DNA of 64,000 bases from Halovulum sp039180525 (GCA_039180525.1 JBCDDF010000011.1:1-64000), one strand, 5' to 3'; counted from the first letter of the stretch, positions 1 through 8,912 are shown. The notes: generated by a model from the letters alone, not told the origin. A program made the numbers and translations.

Positions 1-45
1 CCCCGGCCCGCCCGCGCCCCACCCCGCCGGGCCACTGCCCGGCGC

Positions 46-63
46 GCGTCCGCTTACGGACGC
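46..63. terminator. Short hairpin downstream of the extensin-like gene
   Basis: A perfect 7-bp stem (gcgtccg / cggacgc) with a CTTA tetraloop lies about 40 nt past the stop codon of the minus-strand extensin-like gene. There is no T-run, so a role in termination is only inferred. Confidence 0.35.
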
Positions 64-104
64 GGGGGCCCATGCGACGCGGGTCGGCGGCCGCAGCACC
101 CGGA

Positions 105-731
105 CTAACGGCAGAACGGCCGGTTCAGATGCGAAACATCGAAGTGGAAATGGTTCTGATGGTACCGGTCCGCATCCGGCCCCAACACCACGCCGAAGGG
201 ACCGCAGGCGGCGCTGTGCATCTGTCGCAGCATCGGCGTGTAGGCCGACCCACGCCAATCCTGCGTCACGGTTGCGCTGTCGCCATCGGCAAAGCGGAAC
301 GCAGAGATGTCGATCGCATTGCCCCGCGCGTGTTCCGACAAGCGCCCGGTGGAACGGTTGTTCCGGCGCCGGCACGCGTACGAGGCTGCGACCTGCAGCT
401 CGACCAACCGCTCGCCAATCGCGGCTGCCGCCGGTTCTGCCGCCTGCCGCTGCCACTGCTCCAGCGCTTCGGCGGTGCGGCAATTCACCAAAGCCGGCGG
501 GCGCAACAGCACTTGGCCCACGGCATGAACCCGCACCGGTGCGTTGATCCCGCAGCCGCCGCGCCCTTCCACCGGCGCGGGCACGGTGCCCAGGATCCGG
601 GAAGAGCCGCAGATCGCGCCGACGTCAGGCCCCAGATCCAACGCCCGCGCAAGATCCGCGCCGCGATCCCCATTGCCACAGCTGCCCAACGCCAGCAGCG
701 CCACCGCGACCGACGCCGAAAGGCGGGTCAT
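105..731 (-). CDS. Extensin-like C-terminal domain protein (secreted)
   Basis: 208 residues. The N-terminus is short and hydrophobic and ends in ALGSCG, which resembles a lipoprotein signal with the lipobox Cys near residue 17. The body carries the hallmarks of the Extensin_C family (named after plant extensins, common in alphaproteobacteria): a GCGI segment, an ACR motif, LSEHARGNAIDI and a terminal HxNHFHFD stretch. The His/Asp pattern resembles metal-dependent peptidoglycan peptidases of the D-Ala-D-Ala carboxypeptidase type, so a cell-wall role is plausible but not shown. The ATG overlaps the tyrC stop by 4 nt (ATGA), so the two genes are translationally coupled. A longer upstream in-frame reading is just the tyrC shadow. 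Confidence 0.85.
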   Translation of the reverse strand: MTRLSASVAVALLALGSCGNGDRGADLARALDLGPDVGAICGSSRILGTVPAPVEGRGGCGINAPVRVHAVGQVLLRPPALVNCRTAEALEQWQRQAAEPAAAAIGERLVELQVAASYACRRRNNRSTGRLSEHARGNAIDISAFRFADGDSATVTQDWRGSAYTPMLRQMHSAACGPFGVVLGPDADRYHQNHFHFDVSHLNRPFCR

Positions 732-1657
732 TCCGCCCCCCCCCCGGCGTGCCGGCCGAAATTGGGCGCATCGGTATCTTGGCCGGCATCGATGATGCCG
801 CGCCGAATGGCCCGGGTGCGGGTGAAATAGGCATGTAGGTGATCGCCATCGCCGGTGCGGATCGCGCGTTGCAGGGCAAACAGCTCTTCGGTGAACCGCC
901 CCAGGATCTCCAGCGTCGCTGCGCGGTTGGTCAGGAACACATCGCGCCACATCGTCGGATCAGAGGCCGCGATGCGGGTGAAGTCGCGAAACCCGGCGGC
1001 GGAATAATTTATGACCTCTTCGTCGGTCACTCGCTGCAGATCATCGGCGACACCGACCATGGTATAGGCGATCAGATGCGGCGCATGGCTGGTCACCGCC
1101 AACACCAGATCGTGGCGCTCGGGGTCCATGACGCCGATCTTCGCGCCCAGCGCCTGCCAAAACCCCCGCAACCCCGCCAGCGCCTCGGGCGCTGTGCCCT
1201 CCAGCGGTGTCAGCAGACACCAACGATTGTCGAACAGCGCGGCAAAGCCGGCCTCTGGGCCCGACTGTTCGGTACCGGCCAGTGGATGGCCGGGGATGAA
1301 ATGCGCGCCCGTCGGGATATGCGGCGCGACATCGGCAATGACCTGCGCCTTGACCGAGCCCACATCCGTGACCGTCGCGCCGTGGGCCAGCACCGGCCCG
1401 ATCTCCGCAGCCAGTGCGCCCATCGCACCGACCGGCGCGCAGAGGATGACCAGATCCGCGCCCTGGGCAGCCGCGGCGGCGCCGTCGAACACCGCATCGC
1501 ACAAGCCCAGCCTTTCCGCGCGCGCACGCGTCTCCGCCGATCGGGATGTGCCGGTGATGCGGCCCTCAAACCCGGCGCGGCGCGCGGCAAGCGCGATGGA
1601 GGACGCGATCAACCCCAGCCCGATCAGCGCGATATGGCGATAGGCGATGGTGCTCAT
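728..1657 (-). CDS. tyrC: Prephenate/arogenate (cyclohexadienyl) dehydrogenase
   Basis: 309 residues. It converts prephenate or arogenate, with NAD(P)+, to the tyrosine precursor. The Rossmann motif GLGLIAS is at residues 13-19, a GHPLAGTE substrate-loop motif at 123-130, and the conserved SHxPH segment (catalytic His region) at 190-194, all as in the TyrA/TyrC family. I chose the ATG at 1657 because family members begin a few residues before the first beta strand; an upstream in-frame start at 1681 would add eight residues. The gene lies downstream of hisC, a common alphaproteobacterial pairing in which HisC-type aminotransferases also serve aromatic amino acid synthesis. A large inverted repeat separates the two genes. 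Confidence 0.93.
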   Translation of the reverse strand: MSTIAYRHIALIGLGLIASSIALAARRAGFEGRITGTSRSAETRARAERLGLCDAVFDGAAAAAQGADLVILCAPVGAMGALAAEIGPVLAHGATVTDVGSVKAQVIADVAPHIPTGAHFIPGHPLAGTEQSGPEAGFAALFDNRWCLLTPLEGTAPEALAGLRGFWQALGAKIGVMDPERHDLVLAVTSHAPHLIAYTMVGVADDLQRVTDEEVINYSAAGFRDFTRIAASDPTMWRDVFLTNRAATLEILGRFTEELFALQRAIRTGDGDHLHAYFTRTRAIRRGIIDAGQDTDAPNFGRHAGGGAE

Positions 1658-1684
1658 CGGGTCGACCGTCGTTTGAACCAACGC

Positions 1685-1760
1685 GTCCCGGGCCCCGACC
1701 CGGGACCTCGACCCCAGTCGCGCGACGGCAGCCGAGAGGTCCCGGCGCGGGGGCCGGGAC
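1685..1760. repeat. 25-bp imperfect inverted repeat between hisC and tyrC
   Basis: Two GC-rich 25-nt arms (1685-1709 and 1736-1760) pair with only about two mismatches across a 26-nt loop. Each arm begins or ends with gtcccgg / ccgggac. It sits in the hisC-tyrC intergenic space and could act as a REP-like element, an mRNA-stabilising hairpin or an attenuator. A similar structure lies at 7630-7694. Confidence 0.8.
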
Positions 1761-1787
1761 AGCGCAGCGCGGGGGCGGTGGGCGCGC

Positions 1788-2885
1788 TCACGAACATGAC
1801 GCCAGATAGTTCCGCAGGATCGCGATCACGCGCCGGCAGGCGATCTCGTCGCCGACGGTTATGCGCAGGAACTCCGGCAGCCCGTAGCCGGCCACATTGC
1901 GCACCACGATCCCCTGCGCCCTCAGCGCGTCGTCCGCCGCCTGCGCCGCCGCCGCATCGGCAAAACGCGGCAGCACGAAATTCGCCGCCGCATCGTCCGT
2001 AGGCAGCCCCAGGGCGCGTAACTCTGCGACCATCCAGTCGCGCCAGCGCGCGTTCTCGGCCCGGCAGCGCGCGGCATGGCCGGTATCGAGCATCGCCGCG
2101 GCCGCCGCCGCCAGCCCGGCCGCAGAGACGTTGAACGGCCCCCGCACCCGGTTCAGCACATCGACCACATGCTCAGGCGCATAGCACCACCCCACCCGCA
2201 ACCCGCCCAGCCCGTGGATCTTTGAGAAGGTTCGCGTCATCACCACATTCTGGCGCGCCGCGACCAGGGCGGCGCCGCCGTCGAACCCTTCGACATATTC
2301 GGCATAGGCACCGTCCAGCACCAGCAGCACCTCGGGCGGCAAGCCGTCGGCAAGACGCGTCACCTCGGCGTCGGGCAGCATCGTGCCGGTGGGATTGTTG
2401 GGGTTGGCCAGAAACACAATCGCCGTGGCATCGGTCACCGCCGCAAGCAGCGCATCCACATCCGCCACGCGGTCGCGTTCCGGCGCCGCCACGGGCGTGG
2501 CGCCGGCGGCACGGGCGCTGATCGGGTACATCGAAAACCCATGCGCGGAATGCACGACCTCGCGCCCCGGCCCGGCATAGGCGAAGCATAGCAGCGAGAT
2601 CAATTCGTCCGAGCCCGCCCCGCAGACGATCCGGTCGGACGGCAGACCATGCACGGCGGCGATGGCCGCGTGCAGATCGCCATGGTCGGTCGGCGGATAA
2701 ATGGCCAGGTGCTCCGCCGCCGCCCGCACGGCGGCGATCGCATCGGGGCTGGGCCCGAAGGGATTTTCGTTGGCGCTGAGCTTGGTGACGGCATTCGCCC
2801 CCTGCGCCTGCCCCTCGCCCGCCTTGTACGGCGCGATCGACAGGATGCCCGGCTGTGGCTCTGGTCTTTTGGGCGCGTCCTTCAT
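1788..2885 (-). CDS. hisC: Histidinol-phosphate aminotransferase
   Basis: 365 residues. A PLP-dependent fold-type I aminotransferase that makes histidinol phosphate in histidine synthesis; family members also transaminate prephenate or aromatic keto acids. Visible landmarks are NENPFGPSP near residue 39, NPNNPTG near 161, DxAYxEY near 191 and the PLP lysine K222 in TFSKIHGLGGLR. The ATG at 2885 is preferred because a GAGG lies 5 nt upstream; a GTG at 2891 is also in frame. The adjacency to tyrC suggests a dual role in tyrosine/phenylalanine synthesis. A half copy of a dispersed hairpin repeat sits about 25 nt upstream of the start. Confidence 0.93.
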   Translation of the reverse strand: MKDAPKRPEPQPGILSIAPYKAGEGQAQGANAVTKLSANENPFGPSPDAIAAVRAAAEHLAIYPPTDHGDLHAAIAAVHGLPSDRIVCGAGSDELISLLCFAYAGPGREVVHSAHGFSMYPISARAAGATPVAAPERDRVADVDALLAAVTDATAIVFLANPNNPTGTMLPDAEVTRLADGLPPEVLLVLDGAYAEYVEGFDGGAALVAARQNVVMTRTFSKIHGLGGLRVGWCYAPEHVVDVLNRVRGPFNVSAAGLAAAAAAMLDTGHAARCRAENARWRDWMVAELRALGLPTDDAAANFVLPRFADAAAAQAADDALRAQGIVVRNVAGYGLPEFLRITVGDEIACRRVIAILRNYLASCS

Positions 2886-2910
2886 CCCCACCTCGCAAAA
2901 CGCGCCTTTC

Positions 2911-2958
2911 CTTAGAGCAAAAAACGATCAGATGAAAACAACCTGATTCAGGGTTTTG
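2911..2958. repeat. Half copy of the 117-bp two-hairpin repeat
   Basis: This segment starts ttagagcaaaaaacgatcag and matches the reverse complement of the right half of the repeats at 13119-13235 and 17170-17286, with several substitutions. Only the GATCAG hairpin half is recognisable. It lies in the priA-hisC gap, in the opposite orientation to the other copies. Confidence 0.6.
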
Positions 2959-3049
2959 GCCGAAGCGGTCAGGCCGTGCCGAGTTCCTCCGCCAACCTAT
3001 CGCGGGTAAGCGGGGCCTGGTCCATCGCGACCACGCCACCGCACCCCGC

Positions 3050-5230
3050 TCAGAAAAAGCTCTGCGGGTCGATATCCAGGCTGATGCGCACATTGTGCGG
3101 CGGTTCGACACCGGCCCGCCAGGCCGCCAGCGCGGGCTGGAGCCGCGCCCCCTTGGGGGCCTTGACCAGCATGCGCGCGCGAAACCGCCCCCGGATGCGC
3201 GCGATCGGCGCGGCGGCGGGGCCGAAGACCTCCGCCCCCAGCCGATGCAACCCTTGCGCGGACCGTGCCAGCGCGCGGCCCGTCTCGAACACCGCGCGTT
3301 CGTCCGGCCCGCTGAGGATCACCGCCGCCATACGTCCGAAGGGCGGCGCGCCAGCGGCCTCGCGCGCGATGGCCTCCGCCCGCCAGAAGTCTTCTTCCGC
3401 GCCGCGCAGAATAGCCTGAATGACCGCGTGTTCCGGCTGATAGCTTTGCAGCATCGCCACACCCGGCCGATCCGCGCGCCCGGCGCGGCCGGCCACCTGA
3501 CGGATCAACTGAAATGTCCGTTCCGCCCCGCGCAGATCGCCGCCCATCAGGCCCAGATCGGCATCGACCACGCCCACCAGCGTCAGCAGCGGGAAGTTGT
3601 GGCCTTTGGCTACGATCTGCGTGCCGACGATGATGTCGGCGCCACCGGCGGCGATGTCCTCGATCCGGGCCTTCAGCCGCCGGGCGCTTTCCGTCTGATC
3701 CGAAGACAGGATCGCGACCCGCGCGTCGGGAAACAGCCCTGTGACCTCCTCGGCCACCCTTTCGACACCCGGGCCCAGCGCAACCAGCCGGTCAGGCACG
3801 CCGCAGTTCGGACATTCGGTCGGGATCTGCACGGAATGCCCGCATTGGTGGCAGACCAGCCGCCGCTGGAACCGGTGTTCGACCAGCCGCGCGTCGCATT
3901 GATGGCAACCGATCTGATGCCCGCAGGCGCGGCACAGGGTCAGGGGCGCATAACCGCGGCGATTGAGAAAGAGCAGCGCCTGCTCCCCCGCCGCCAGCCG
4001 TGCGCGCACCGCCGCGACCAGGGGTGGCGACAGCCAGGCGCCCGCCGCCGGACCATCCTGGCGCATGTCCACCGCCTCCATCTGCGGCAGGGCTGCGGTG
4101 CCGTAACGTTCCGGCAAGTCAAGCCGCGCGTATTTGCCGGCCTCGGCATTGGCCCAGGTCTCCAGCGACGGCGTGGCCGAGGCCAGCACGACCGTCGCCT
4201 GCGTCATCGAGGCGCGCAGCACGGCCATGTCCCGCGCATGGTAGAGCGCGCCGTCTTCCTGCTTGTAGGACCCGTCATGTTCTTCATCGACCACGATCAG
4301 CCCCAGATCGCGGAACGGCAGGAACAGCGCAGAGCGGGCGCCGACCACGACCTGCGCGGTGCCGTCCGCAACCGCATGCCAACAGCGCCGGCGTTCGGCC
4401 TGGGTGACGCCGGAATGCCACTCCGCCGGGCGGCCGCCGAAGCGATCTTCGATGCGGGCCAGGAACGCACCGGTCAGCGCGATCTCGGGCAGCAGCACCA
4501 GCGCCTGGCGCCCGGCCGCCAGGGCAGCGGCGACGGCCTCCAGATAGACCTCCGTCTTGCCCGACCCGGTGACACCCTTCAGCAGCGTCGTGCCATAGGC
4601 GCGGGCGGCCACCGCCGTTCGCAGCGCGACCGCGGCGCGTGCCTGATCCGCAGACAGCGGGTGCCCGGCGCGGTCGGGATCCAGCTGCGCAAACGGCGCA
4701 TCGCGCGGCGCGGCCAGCCGGATCAGGGCACGCTGATCCTCCAAGACCTTGACCACGGAGGCCGATACGCCGGCCTGCGCGGCCAACTCGCCGGGTGCGA
4801 AACCCGCGCCGCCATGAGCCTCCAACAACTCCAGCACCCGCGCCCGGGCCGCGGTCATCCGCACAGGCGCCTCAGGCCCGCGCCGCAGCACGAACCGCCG
4901 TGCCGGCGGCGCGCCCAGATCGGGCACCCGCGTGGCCAGGCGCAGCATCATCGACAGGGGCGTCAGCGTATAGGCGGCGGCGCGCTCCAGGAACGCCCGC
5001 TGCGCCTCTGCCATCGACGGCACATCCAGCACGCCAAATATGGCGCGTATCTTGGCCGGGTCGTAACCACCCTCGCCCGGCCCCCAAACCACGCCCAGCA
5101 CCCGGCGCGGGCCCAGCGGCACGGTGACGTAGTCGCCCACGCGCACGCCACCCTCCGGCGCCTTATAGTCCAGAAACCGGTCCAGCGGCTCGGTGGTCAG
5201 TACCGACACCAACACACCGGCCTCAAACAC
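3050..5230 (-). CDS. priA: Primosomal protein N' (replication restart helicase)
   Basis: 726 residues, the usual PriA length. It reloads the replicative helicase at stalled forks. In order: an N-terminal 3'-DNA-binding domain (about residues 1-105); a superfamily-2 helicase core with Walker A GVTGSGKTE at 219-227 and the DEEH box at 315-318; a cysteine-rich zinc-binding insert (four CxxC pairs, roughly 430-475) typical of PriA; then GTQIVAKGHNFP and the QVAGRAGR motif VI. The start is a GTG at 5230. The gene is divergent from the transaldolase gene, with an 86-bp promoter gap. Confidence 0.96.
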   Translation of the reverse strand: MFEAGVLVSVLTTEPLDRFLDYKAPEGGVRVGDYVTVPLGPRRVLGVVWGPGEGGYDPAKIRAIFGVLDVPSMAEAQRAFLERAAAYTLTPLSMMLRLATRVPDLGAPPARRFVLRRGPEAPVRMTAARARVLELLEAHGGAGFAPGELAAQAGVSASVVKVLEDQRALIRLAAPRDAPFAQLDPDRAGHPLSADQARAAVALRTAVAARAYGTTLLKGVTGSGKTEVYLEAVAAALAAGRQALVLLPEIALTGAFLARIEDRFGGRPAEWHSGVTQAERRRCWHAVADGTAQVVVGARSALFLPFRDLGLIVVDEEHDGSYKQEDGALYHARDMAVLRASMTQATVVLASATPSLETWANAEAGKYARLDLPERYGTAALPQMEAVDMRQDGPAAGAWLSPPLVAAVRARLAAGEQALLFLNRRGYAPLTLCRACGHQIGCHQCDARLVEHRFQRRLVCHQCGHSVQIPTECPNCGVPDRLVALGPGVERVAEEVTGLFPDARVAILSSDQTESARRLKARIEDIAAGGADIIVGTQIVAKGHNFPLLTLVGVVDADLGLMGGDLRGAERTFQLIRQVAGRAGRADRPGVAMLQSYQPEHAVIQAILRGAEEDFWRAEAIAREAAGAPPFGRMAAVILSGPDERAVFETGRALARSAQGLHRLGAEVFGPAAAPIARIRGRFRARMLVKAPKGARLQPALAAWRAGVEPPHNVRISLDIDPQSFF

Positions 5231-5316
5231 CGGCGCCTCCGCGAATCAGGTGTTTCGCCGCCCCCGCGCATCCGTTATCTTGCCGCATAAAAACCGGGCA
5301 ACTCCATGAGGCAGAC

Positions 5317-5970
5317 ATGAAATTCTTCGCCGATACGGCCGAGATCGACGACATCAAGGAACTGGCCGACACCGGGCTGTTGGACGGTGTCACCACCAAC
5401 CCGTCGCTGATCATGAAGTCGGGCCGCGATATCTGGGAAGTGACCAAGGAAATCTGTGATCTGGTCGACGGCCCGGTCAGCGCCGAAACCGTCTCGACCG
5501 ATGCCGACGGCATGGTCACGGAGGGCCGCAAACTGGCCGAGATCGCCCCCAACATCGCCGTCAAGGTCCCGCTGACCTGGGCCGGGCTCAAGGCCTGCAA
5601 GACGCTGCGCGACGAAGGCAAGATGGTCAATGTGACGCTTTGTTTTTCGCCCAACCAGGCAATCCTGGCGGCCAAGGCGGGGGCGAGTTTCATCAGCCCG
5701 TTCATCGGCCGGCTGGACGATATCAACCTCGACGGGATGGAACTGATCGAGGACATCCGCACAATCTATGACAATTATGGGTTCGAGACCGAGATCCTTG
5801 CCGCCTCGATCCGCAGCGTCAACCATATCGCCGAAGCCGGCCGCATCGGCGCCGATGTGATCACTGCGCCGCCCTCGGTGATCCACAAGATGGCCGATCA
5901 CCCGCTGACCGACAAGGGGCTGGCGACGTTTCTGTCGGACTGGGAAAAGACCGGGCAGACCATCCTATGA
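5317..5970 (+). CDS. tal: Transaldolase, small (FSA/TalC-like) type
   Basis: 217 residues, matching the compact TalC/MipB transaldolase and fructose-6-phosphate aldolase group. It opens with FADTAEIDDIKEL and TTNPSL, and the Schiff-base lysine is K83 in the NIAVKVPLT strand. It probably works in the non-oxidative pentose phosphate pathway, exchanging dihydroxyacetone units. Transaldolase and aldolase activity cannot be separated by eye. A GAGG lies upstream of the ATG. The stop overlaps the start of the DUF484 gene (ATGA), giving a tal-DUF484-xerC run. Confidence 0.93.
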   Translation: MKFFADTAEIDDIKELADTGLLDGVTTNPSLIMKSGRDIWEVTKEICDLVDGPVSAETVSTDADGMVTEGRKLAEIAPNIAVKVPLTWAGLKACKTLRDEGKMVNVTLCFSPNQAILAAKAGASFISPFIGRLDDINLDGMELIEDIRTIYDNYGFETEILAASIRSVNHIAEAGRIGADVITAPPSVIHKMADHPLTDKGLATFLSDWEKTGQTIL

Positions 5971-6686
5971 GCCTGCCGTTGGACAAGGCGCCACCCCAGG
6001 ATCTGCGCGACCAGATCCTGGCCGACCCTTCGCTTGTGCTGGAGGACCCGGCCGTCATGGCCGCGCTGCTCAGCGCCGACGGGGTCGAGGGGCGCAACAT
6101 CATCGATCTGCGCGGCAAAGTGGTGGAGCGGCTGGAGGACCGGCTGGACAAGCTGGAGGACGCCAATCGCACCGTGATCGCCGCGGCCTATGAGAACCTG
6201 GCGGGCACCAACCAGGTGCAGCGCGCGGTGCTGACGCTGCTGGCGGCGGAGAGTTTTCGCGCGTTTGTGACCGCGCTGGGTGACGATGTGCCCGGCACCC
6301 TGGCCGTCGACGCGATCCGGCTGGGTTTGGAGACCACATCCGCCACGCCCGGCACATCCTTGGGGCCTGACGGGCCGCATCACGATCTGATCATCGCGTT
6401 GCCCCGGCATGGCGTCTCCGCCTATCTGGGCGCGGAGCCCGACCAGCCCGCGCGCCGCGTCACCCTGCGTAAGGCGACCGGCGTGTCTGACGATCTTTAT
6501 GGCAGCGGCGACCCCTGGATCCAGTCCGAGGCGGTGCTGCGGCTGGATCTGGGCCCGGGCCTGCGACCCGGTCTGTTGGCGCTGGGTTCGGAAGATCCGC
6601 AGCGCTTCAGCCCCGATCAGGCCAGCGACCTGCTGACCTTTTTCGCCGGTGCGCTGGAAAAGCTGCTGCGGCGGTGGCTCGGCTGA
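5967..6686 (+). CDS. DUF484 family protein (GAF-like)
   Basis: 239 residues. The N-terminal helical region with repeated LxDRLDKLEDANR heptads and the following GAF-like domain match the DUF484 family. Its function is not established, but it is often encoded beside xerC, as here. It overlaps the transaldolase stop by 4 nt and runs 13 nt into xerC, so the three genes are probably co-transcribed. No signal peptide or membrane segment is visible, so it is probably cytoplasmic. Confidence 0.85.
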   Translation: MSLPLDKAPPQDLRDQILADPSLVLEDPAVMAALLSADGVEGRNIIDLRGKVVERLEDRLDKLEDANRTVIAAAYENLAGTNQVQRAVLTLLAAESFRAFVTALGDDVPGTLAVDAIRLGLETTSATPGTSLGPDGPHHDLIIALPRHGVSAYLGAEPDQPARRVTLRKATGVSDDLYGSGDPWIQSEAVLRLDLGPGLRPGLLALGSEDPQRFSPDQASDLLTFFAGALEKLLRRWLG

Positions 6687-7618
6687 CCGCACACGGCTCG
6701 GCCGGGGCGCAGGCCCTCGCCGAACGCTGGCTCGACACGCTGGCCGCGATCCGCGGTGCCAGCCCGCGAACGGTGGAGGAATACCGCCGCGACGTCGCCG
6801 GGTTCCTGGGCTTTCTGGCCGAACACTGGGGCGGGCCGGCGGGCCGAGCCGCGTTGGGCCGGGTCGACACCCGCGACATGCGCGCCTGGATGGCCCATGA
6901 GCGCGCCCGCGGTCTGGCGGCACCGTCGCTGGCGCGTGCGCTATCGGCGGTCAAGGCGTTCTATCGCTGGCTGGACCAGGCCGAGGGCATCGCAGCACCC
7001 GCGGTTTCGGCCACGCGCGCGCCGCGCCGCAAGCCACGGCTGCCGCGCCCGGTCAGCCAGGACGGCGCGGCGGCGCTGTTGGATCTGGCGACGCAGCTTC
7101 ACGATGAGCCCTGGCGCAACGCCCGCGACGCCGCGGTGCTGACATTGCTTTACGGCGCCGGGCTGCGCATTTCCGAGGCGCTGTCCTTGCGTGGCCGCGA
7201 CCACCCCCTGGGCGAGGCGCTGCGGATCACCGGCAAGGGCGGCAAGGAACGCCTGGTGCCGGTGCTGCCGGCGATCCGCGACGCGGTCGCCGCCTATGCC
7301 GCCGCCTGCCCGCATCCGCTGGCGGCGGACGCGGCGCTGTTCCGCGGCCTGCGCGGCGGGCCGCTCAACCCGCGCCAGGTGCGCGCCAGCATGATCCAGA
7401 TGCGCCAGATGCTGGGCCTGCCGGAATGCGCCTCCCCGCATGCGCTGCGGCATTCCTTCGCCACGCATCTGCTGGAGCGCGGTGCGGATCTGCGCACGAT
7501 CCAGGAACTGCTGGGCCATGCCTCGCTGTCCACGACCCAAGGCTATACGGCCGTCGACCAGGCCGGGCTGATGCGCGTCTATGACGCCGCCCATCCAAGA
7601 CAAAAGACCCGCCGCTGA
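6674..7618 (+). CDS. xerC: Site-specific tyrosine recombinase XerC
   Basis: 314 residues. With XerD it resolves chromosome dimers at dif. The N-terminal SAM-like core-binding domain covers about residues 10-105. The catalytic domain shows all six active-site residues: R165 in GAGLRISEAL, K188 in GKGGKER, H256 and R259 in HALRH, H282 in LGHASLSTT and nucleophile Y291. The start is a GTG at 6674 inside the DUF484 3' end; the coupling supports it. The DUF484 neighbour favours XerC over XerD or a phage integrase. Confidence 0.93.
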   Translation: MARLTAHGSAGAQALAERWLDTLAAIRGASPRTVEEYRRDVAGFLGFLAEHWGGPAGRAALGRVDTRDMRAWMAHERARGLAAPSLARALSAVKAFYRWLDQAEGIAAPAVSATRAPRRKPRLPRPVSQDGAAALLDLATQLHDEPWRNARDAAVLTLLYGAGLRISEALSLRGRDHPLGEALRITGKGGKERLVPVLPAIRDAVAAYAAACPHPLAADAALFRGLRGGPLNPRQVRASMIQMRQMLGLPECASPHALRHSFATHLLERGADLRTIQELLGHASLSTTQGYTAVDQAGLMRVYDAAHPRQKTRR

Positions 7619-7629
7619 CGCCACGCACC

Positions 7630-7694
7630 CTGCCCTTCCGGGCCCGCCGGACGTGGTTGGGCGGGTGGGACGGCCGGCGGGCCCGGAAGGGCAG
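7630..7694. terminator. Perfect 21-bp inverted repeat between convergent genes
   Basis: Arms 7630-7650 and 7674-7694 (ctgcccttccgggcccgccgg and its exact complement) enclose a 23-nt loop. It fills the gap between xerC (plus) and the glyoxalase-fold gene (minus, whose stop codon starts one nt later). There is no T-tract, so it may be a bidirectional Rho-independent-like terminator or a REP-like repeat. It resembles the repeat at 1685-1760 in size and composition. Confidence 0.75.
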
Positions 7695-7695
7695 C

Positions 7696-8076
7696 TCAAC
7701 CACCGTTCGCAGGGACCCGGCGCAGCAGTTCCACATTGTGTCCATCGGGGTCCAGGACAAAGCCCGCGTAGTACCCCGACCCATAATCTGGGCGAAAACC
7801 CGGCGCGCCATTATCCCGGCCGCCGGTGGCCAGCGCCGCCGCATGGCCCTGATCGACGGCCGCCCGATCCGGCGCCGTGAAACACAGATGCATTCTTGGC
7901 GTGGTCGGGGCGCCTTGGGTCAGCAGGAACCGCACGATATCCTCAGCGCCCATTCCCAACGCGCCGGCGTCCGGGTCGAAAAAGATCTCCGTCACCCCAA
8001 CCGGCAACAGCAGCGTGGTATAGAACCGCCGCGCCGCCGCGATATCCGACACCTGAAACTCCACGTGATCGAACAT
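7696..8076 (-). CDS. VOC (glyoxalase/bleomycin-resistance fold) family protein
   Basis: 126 residues from the ATG at 8076 (MFDHVEFQVSD), the usual start for this fold. It has two beta-alpha-beta-beta-beta halves; the family metal-ligand positions appear as H3 or H4 near the start, a mid-protein His in HLCFTA, and E in the terminal HNVELL. It ends with DPDGHNVELLRR, as in many lactoylglutathione-lyase-like proteins. The substrate is unknown. It lies 26 nt downstream of the methyltransferase gene on the same strand and is probably co-transcribed with it. Confidence 0.82.
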   Translation of the reverse strand: MFDHVEFQVSDIAAARRFYTTLLLPVGVTEIFFDPDAGALGMGAEDIVRFLLTQGAPTTPRMHLCFTAPDRAAVDQGHAAALATGGRDNGAPGFRPDYGSGYYAGFVLDPDGHNVELLRRVPANGG

Positions 8077-8102
8077 CTGCCGGTGCACCCCGCCCGAGCC
8101 TC

Positions 8103-8912
8103 TCAGCTCTTTTCCCAAACAGCGATCAGCGCCGGCGCGGCAAAGCTGACGCGGCCCTGATCATCGGCCAGATGCGCAAGTCGCACCGCGGCCTCCGCCT
8201 GCAGATGCGCGTATTGCGCCGCATCGATCCGGTCGGCGAGGGTCCAACCCTTGATGTCGGTATGCACCCAGTCGCGGATCGAGGCGAAACGCGCCCGCCC
8301 GGTCTGCGCGGTGATCTTGGGCGGCGCCAGACCGGCCTGGGCGAACTCCGCCATAAGCGCCGCCGGCGTACCGATCGCAAACGGCGCGCGCAACGCCGCC
8401 GCAGTGTCGGCGCCAAACAAGTCCTCCAGCAGATCGACCATCGCCCGATAGCCCGGCGACACCGCCACATCGGCCCAAACCGCCAGCGCAAGCCGCCCGC
8501 CGGGACGTAGGACCCGCGCCATCTCTCGCAGGCCCGCGGCACGATCGTCGAAGAACATCAACCCGAACTGACAAAGCACCGCGTCGAAGGCGGCATCGCC
8601 AAAGGGCAGCGCCTCGGCCCGCGCGGTCTGCCAGGCGAGCGCCGGAGAGGCGCGCTGCGCCACCGCCAACATCGCGGCGTTTCGGTCCACCCCGGTCACC
8701 AATCCGGTCGCGTCGACGATCCCCGCCGCCGCCCGCGCCGCAACGCCGGTGCCGCAGGCGACATCCAACACACGGTGACTTGGTGCCACGCCGGCCTGCG
8801 CGCAGACCCGTTCCCCCCATTCGCCGAACAGCGCCGGCACGAAGAAATCCTGATACACATCAGCCGCCGACCGGGAAAGTGTTCCCGCGGCGGCCACATT
8901 CTCAACGCGCAT
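8103..8912 (-). CDS. Class I SAM-dependent methyltransferase
   Basis: 269 residues. SAM-binding motif I (VLDVACGTG) is at 48-56, followed by TGVDRN (motif II) and LPFGDAAFDAVLCQFGLMFF and MARVLRPGGRLALAVW (motifs IV and V), as in UbiE/BioC-like class I enzymes. The C-terminal part, with a WVHTDIKGW stretch, is not diagnostic of a substrate. It precedes a glyoxalase-fold gene in a two-gene minus-strand unit. A small-molecule substrate is most likely. Confidence 0.85.
   Translation of the reverse strand: MRVENVAAAGTLSRSAADVYQDFFVPALFGEWGERVCAQAGVAPSHRVLDVACGTGVAARAAAGIVDATGLVTGVDRNAAMLAVAQRASPALAWQTARAEALPFGDAAFDAVLCQFGLMFFDDRAAGLREMARVLRPGGRLALAVWADVAVSPGYRAMVDLLEDLFGADTAAALRAPFAIGTPAALMAEFAQAGLAPPKITAQTGRARFASIRDWVHTDIKGWTLADRIDAAQYAHLQAEAAVRLAHLADDQGRVSFAAPALIAVWEKS

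Noticed and set aside
2969..3025. 18-codon minus-strand frame between priA and hisC
   Set aside because: Too short, no ribosome-binding site; peptide MDQAPLTRDRLAEELGTA has no recognisable role, though it might be a leader peptide.
3095..5290. 731-codon plus-strand frame opposite priA
   Set aside because: Shadow of high-GC coding sequence; Arg/Gln/His-rich with no domain, while the minus strand is a complete PriA.
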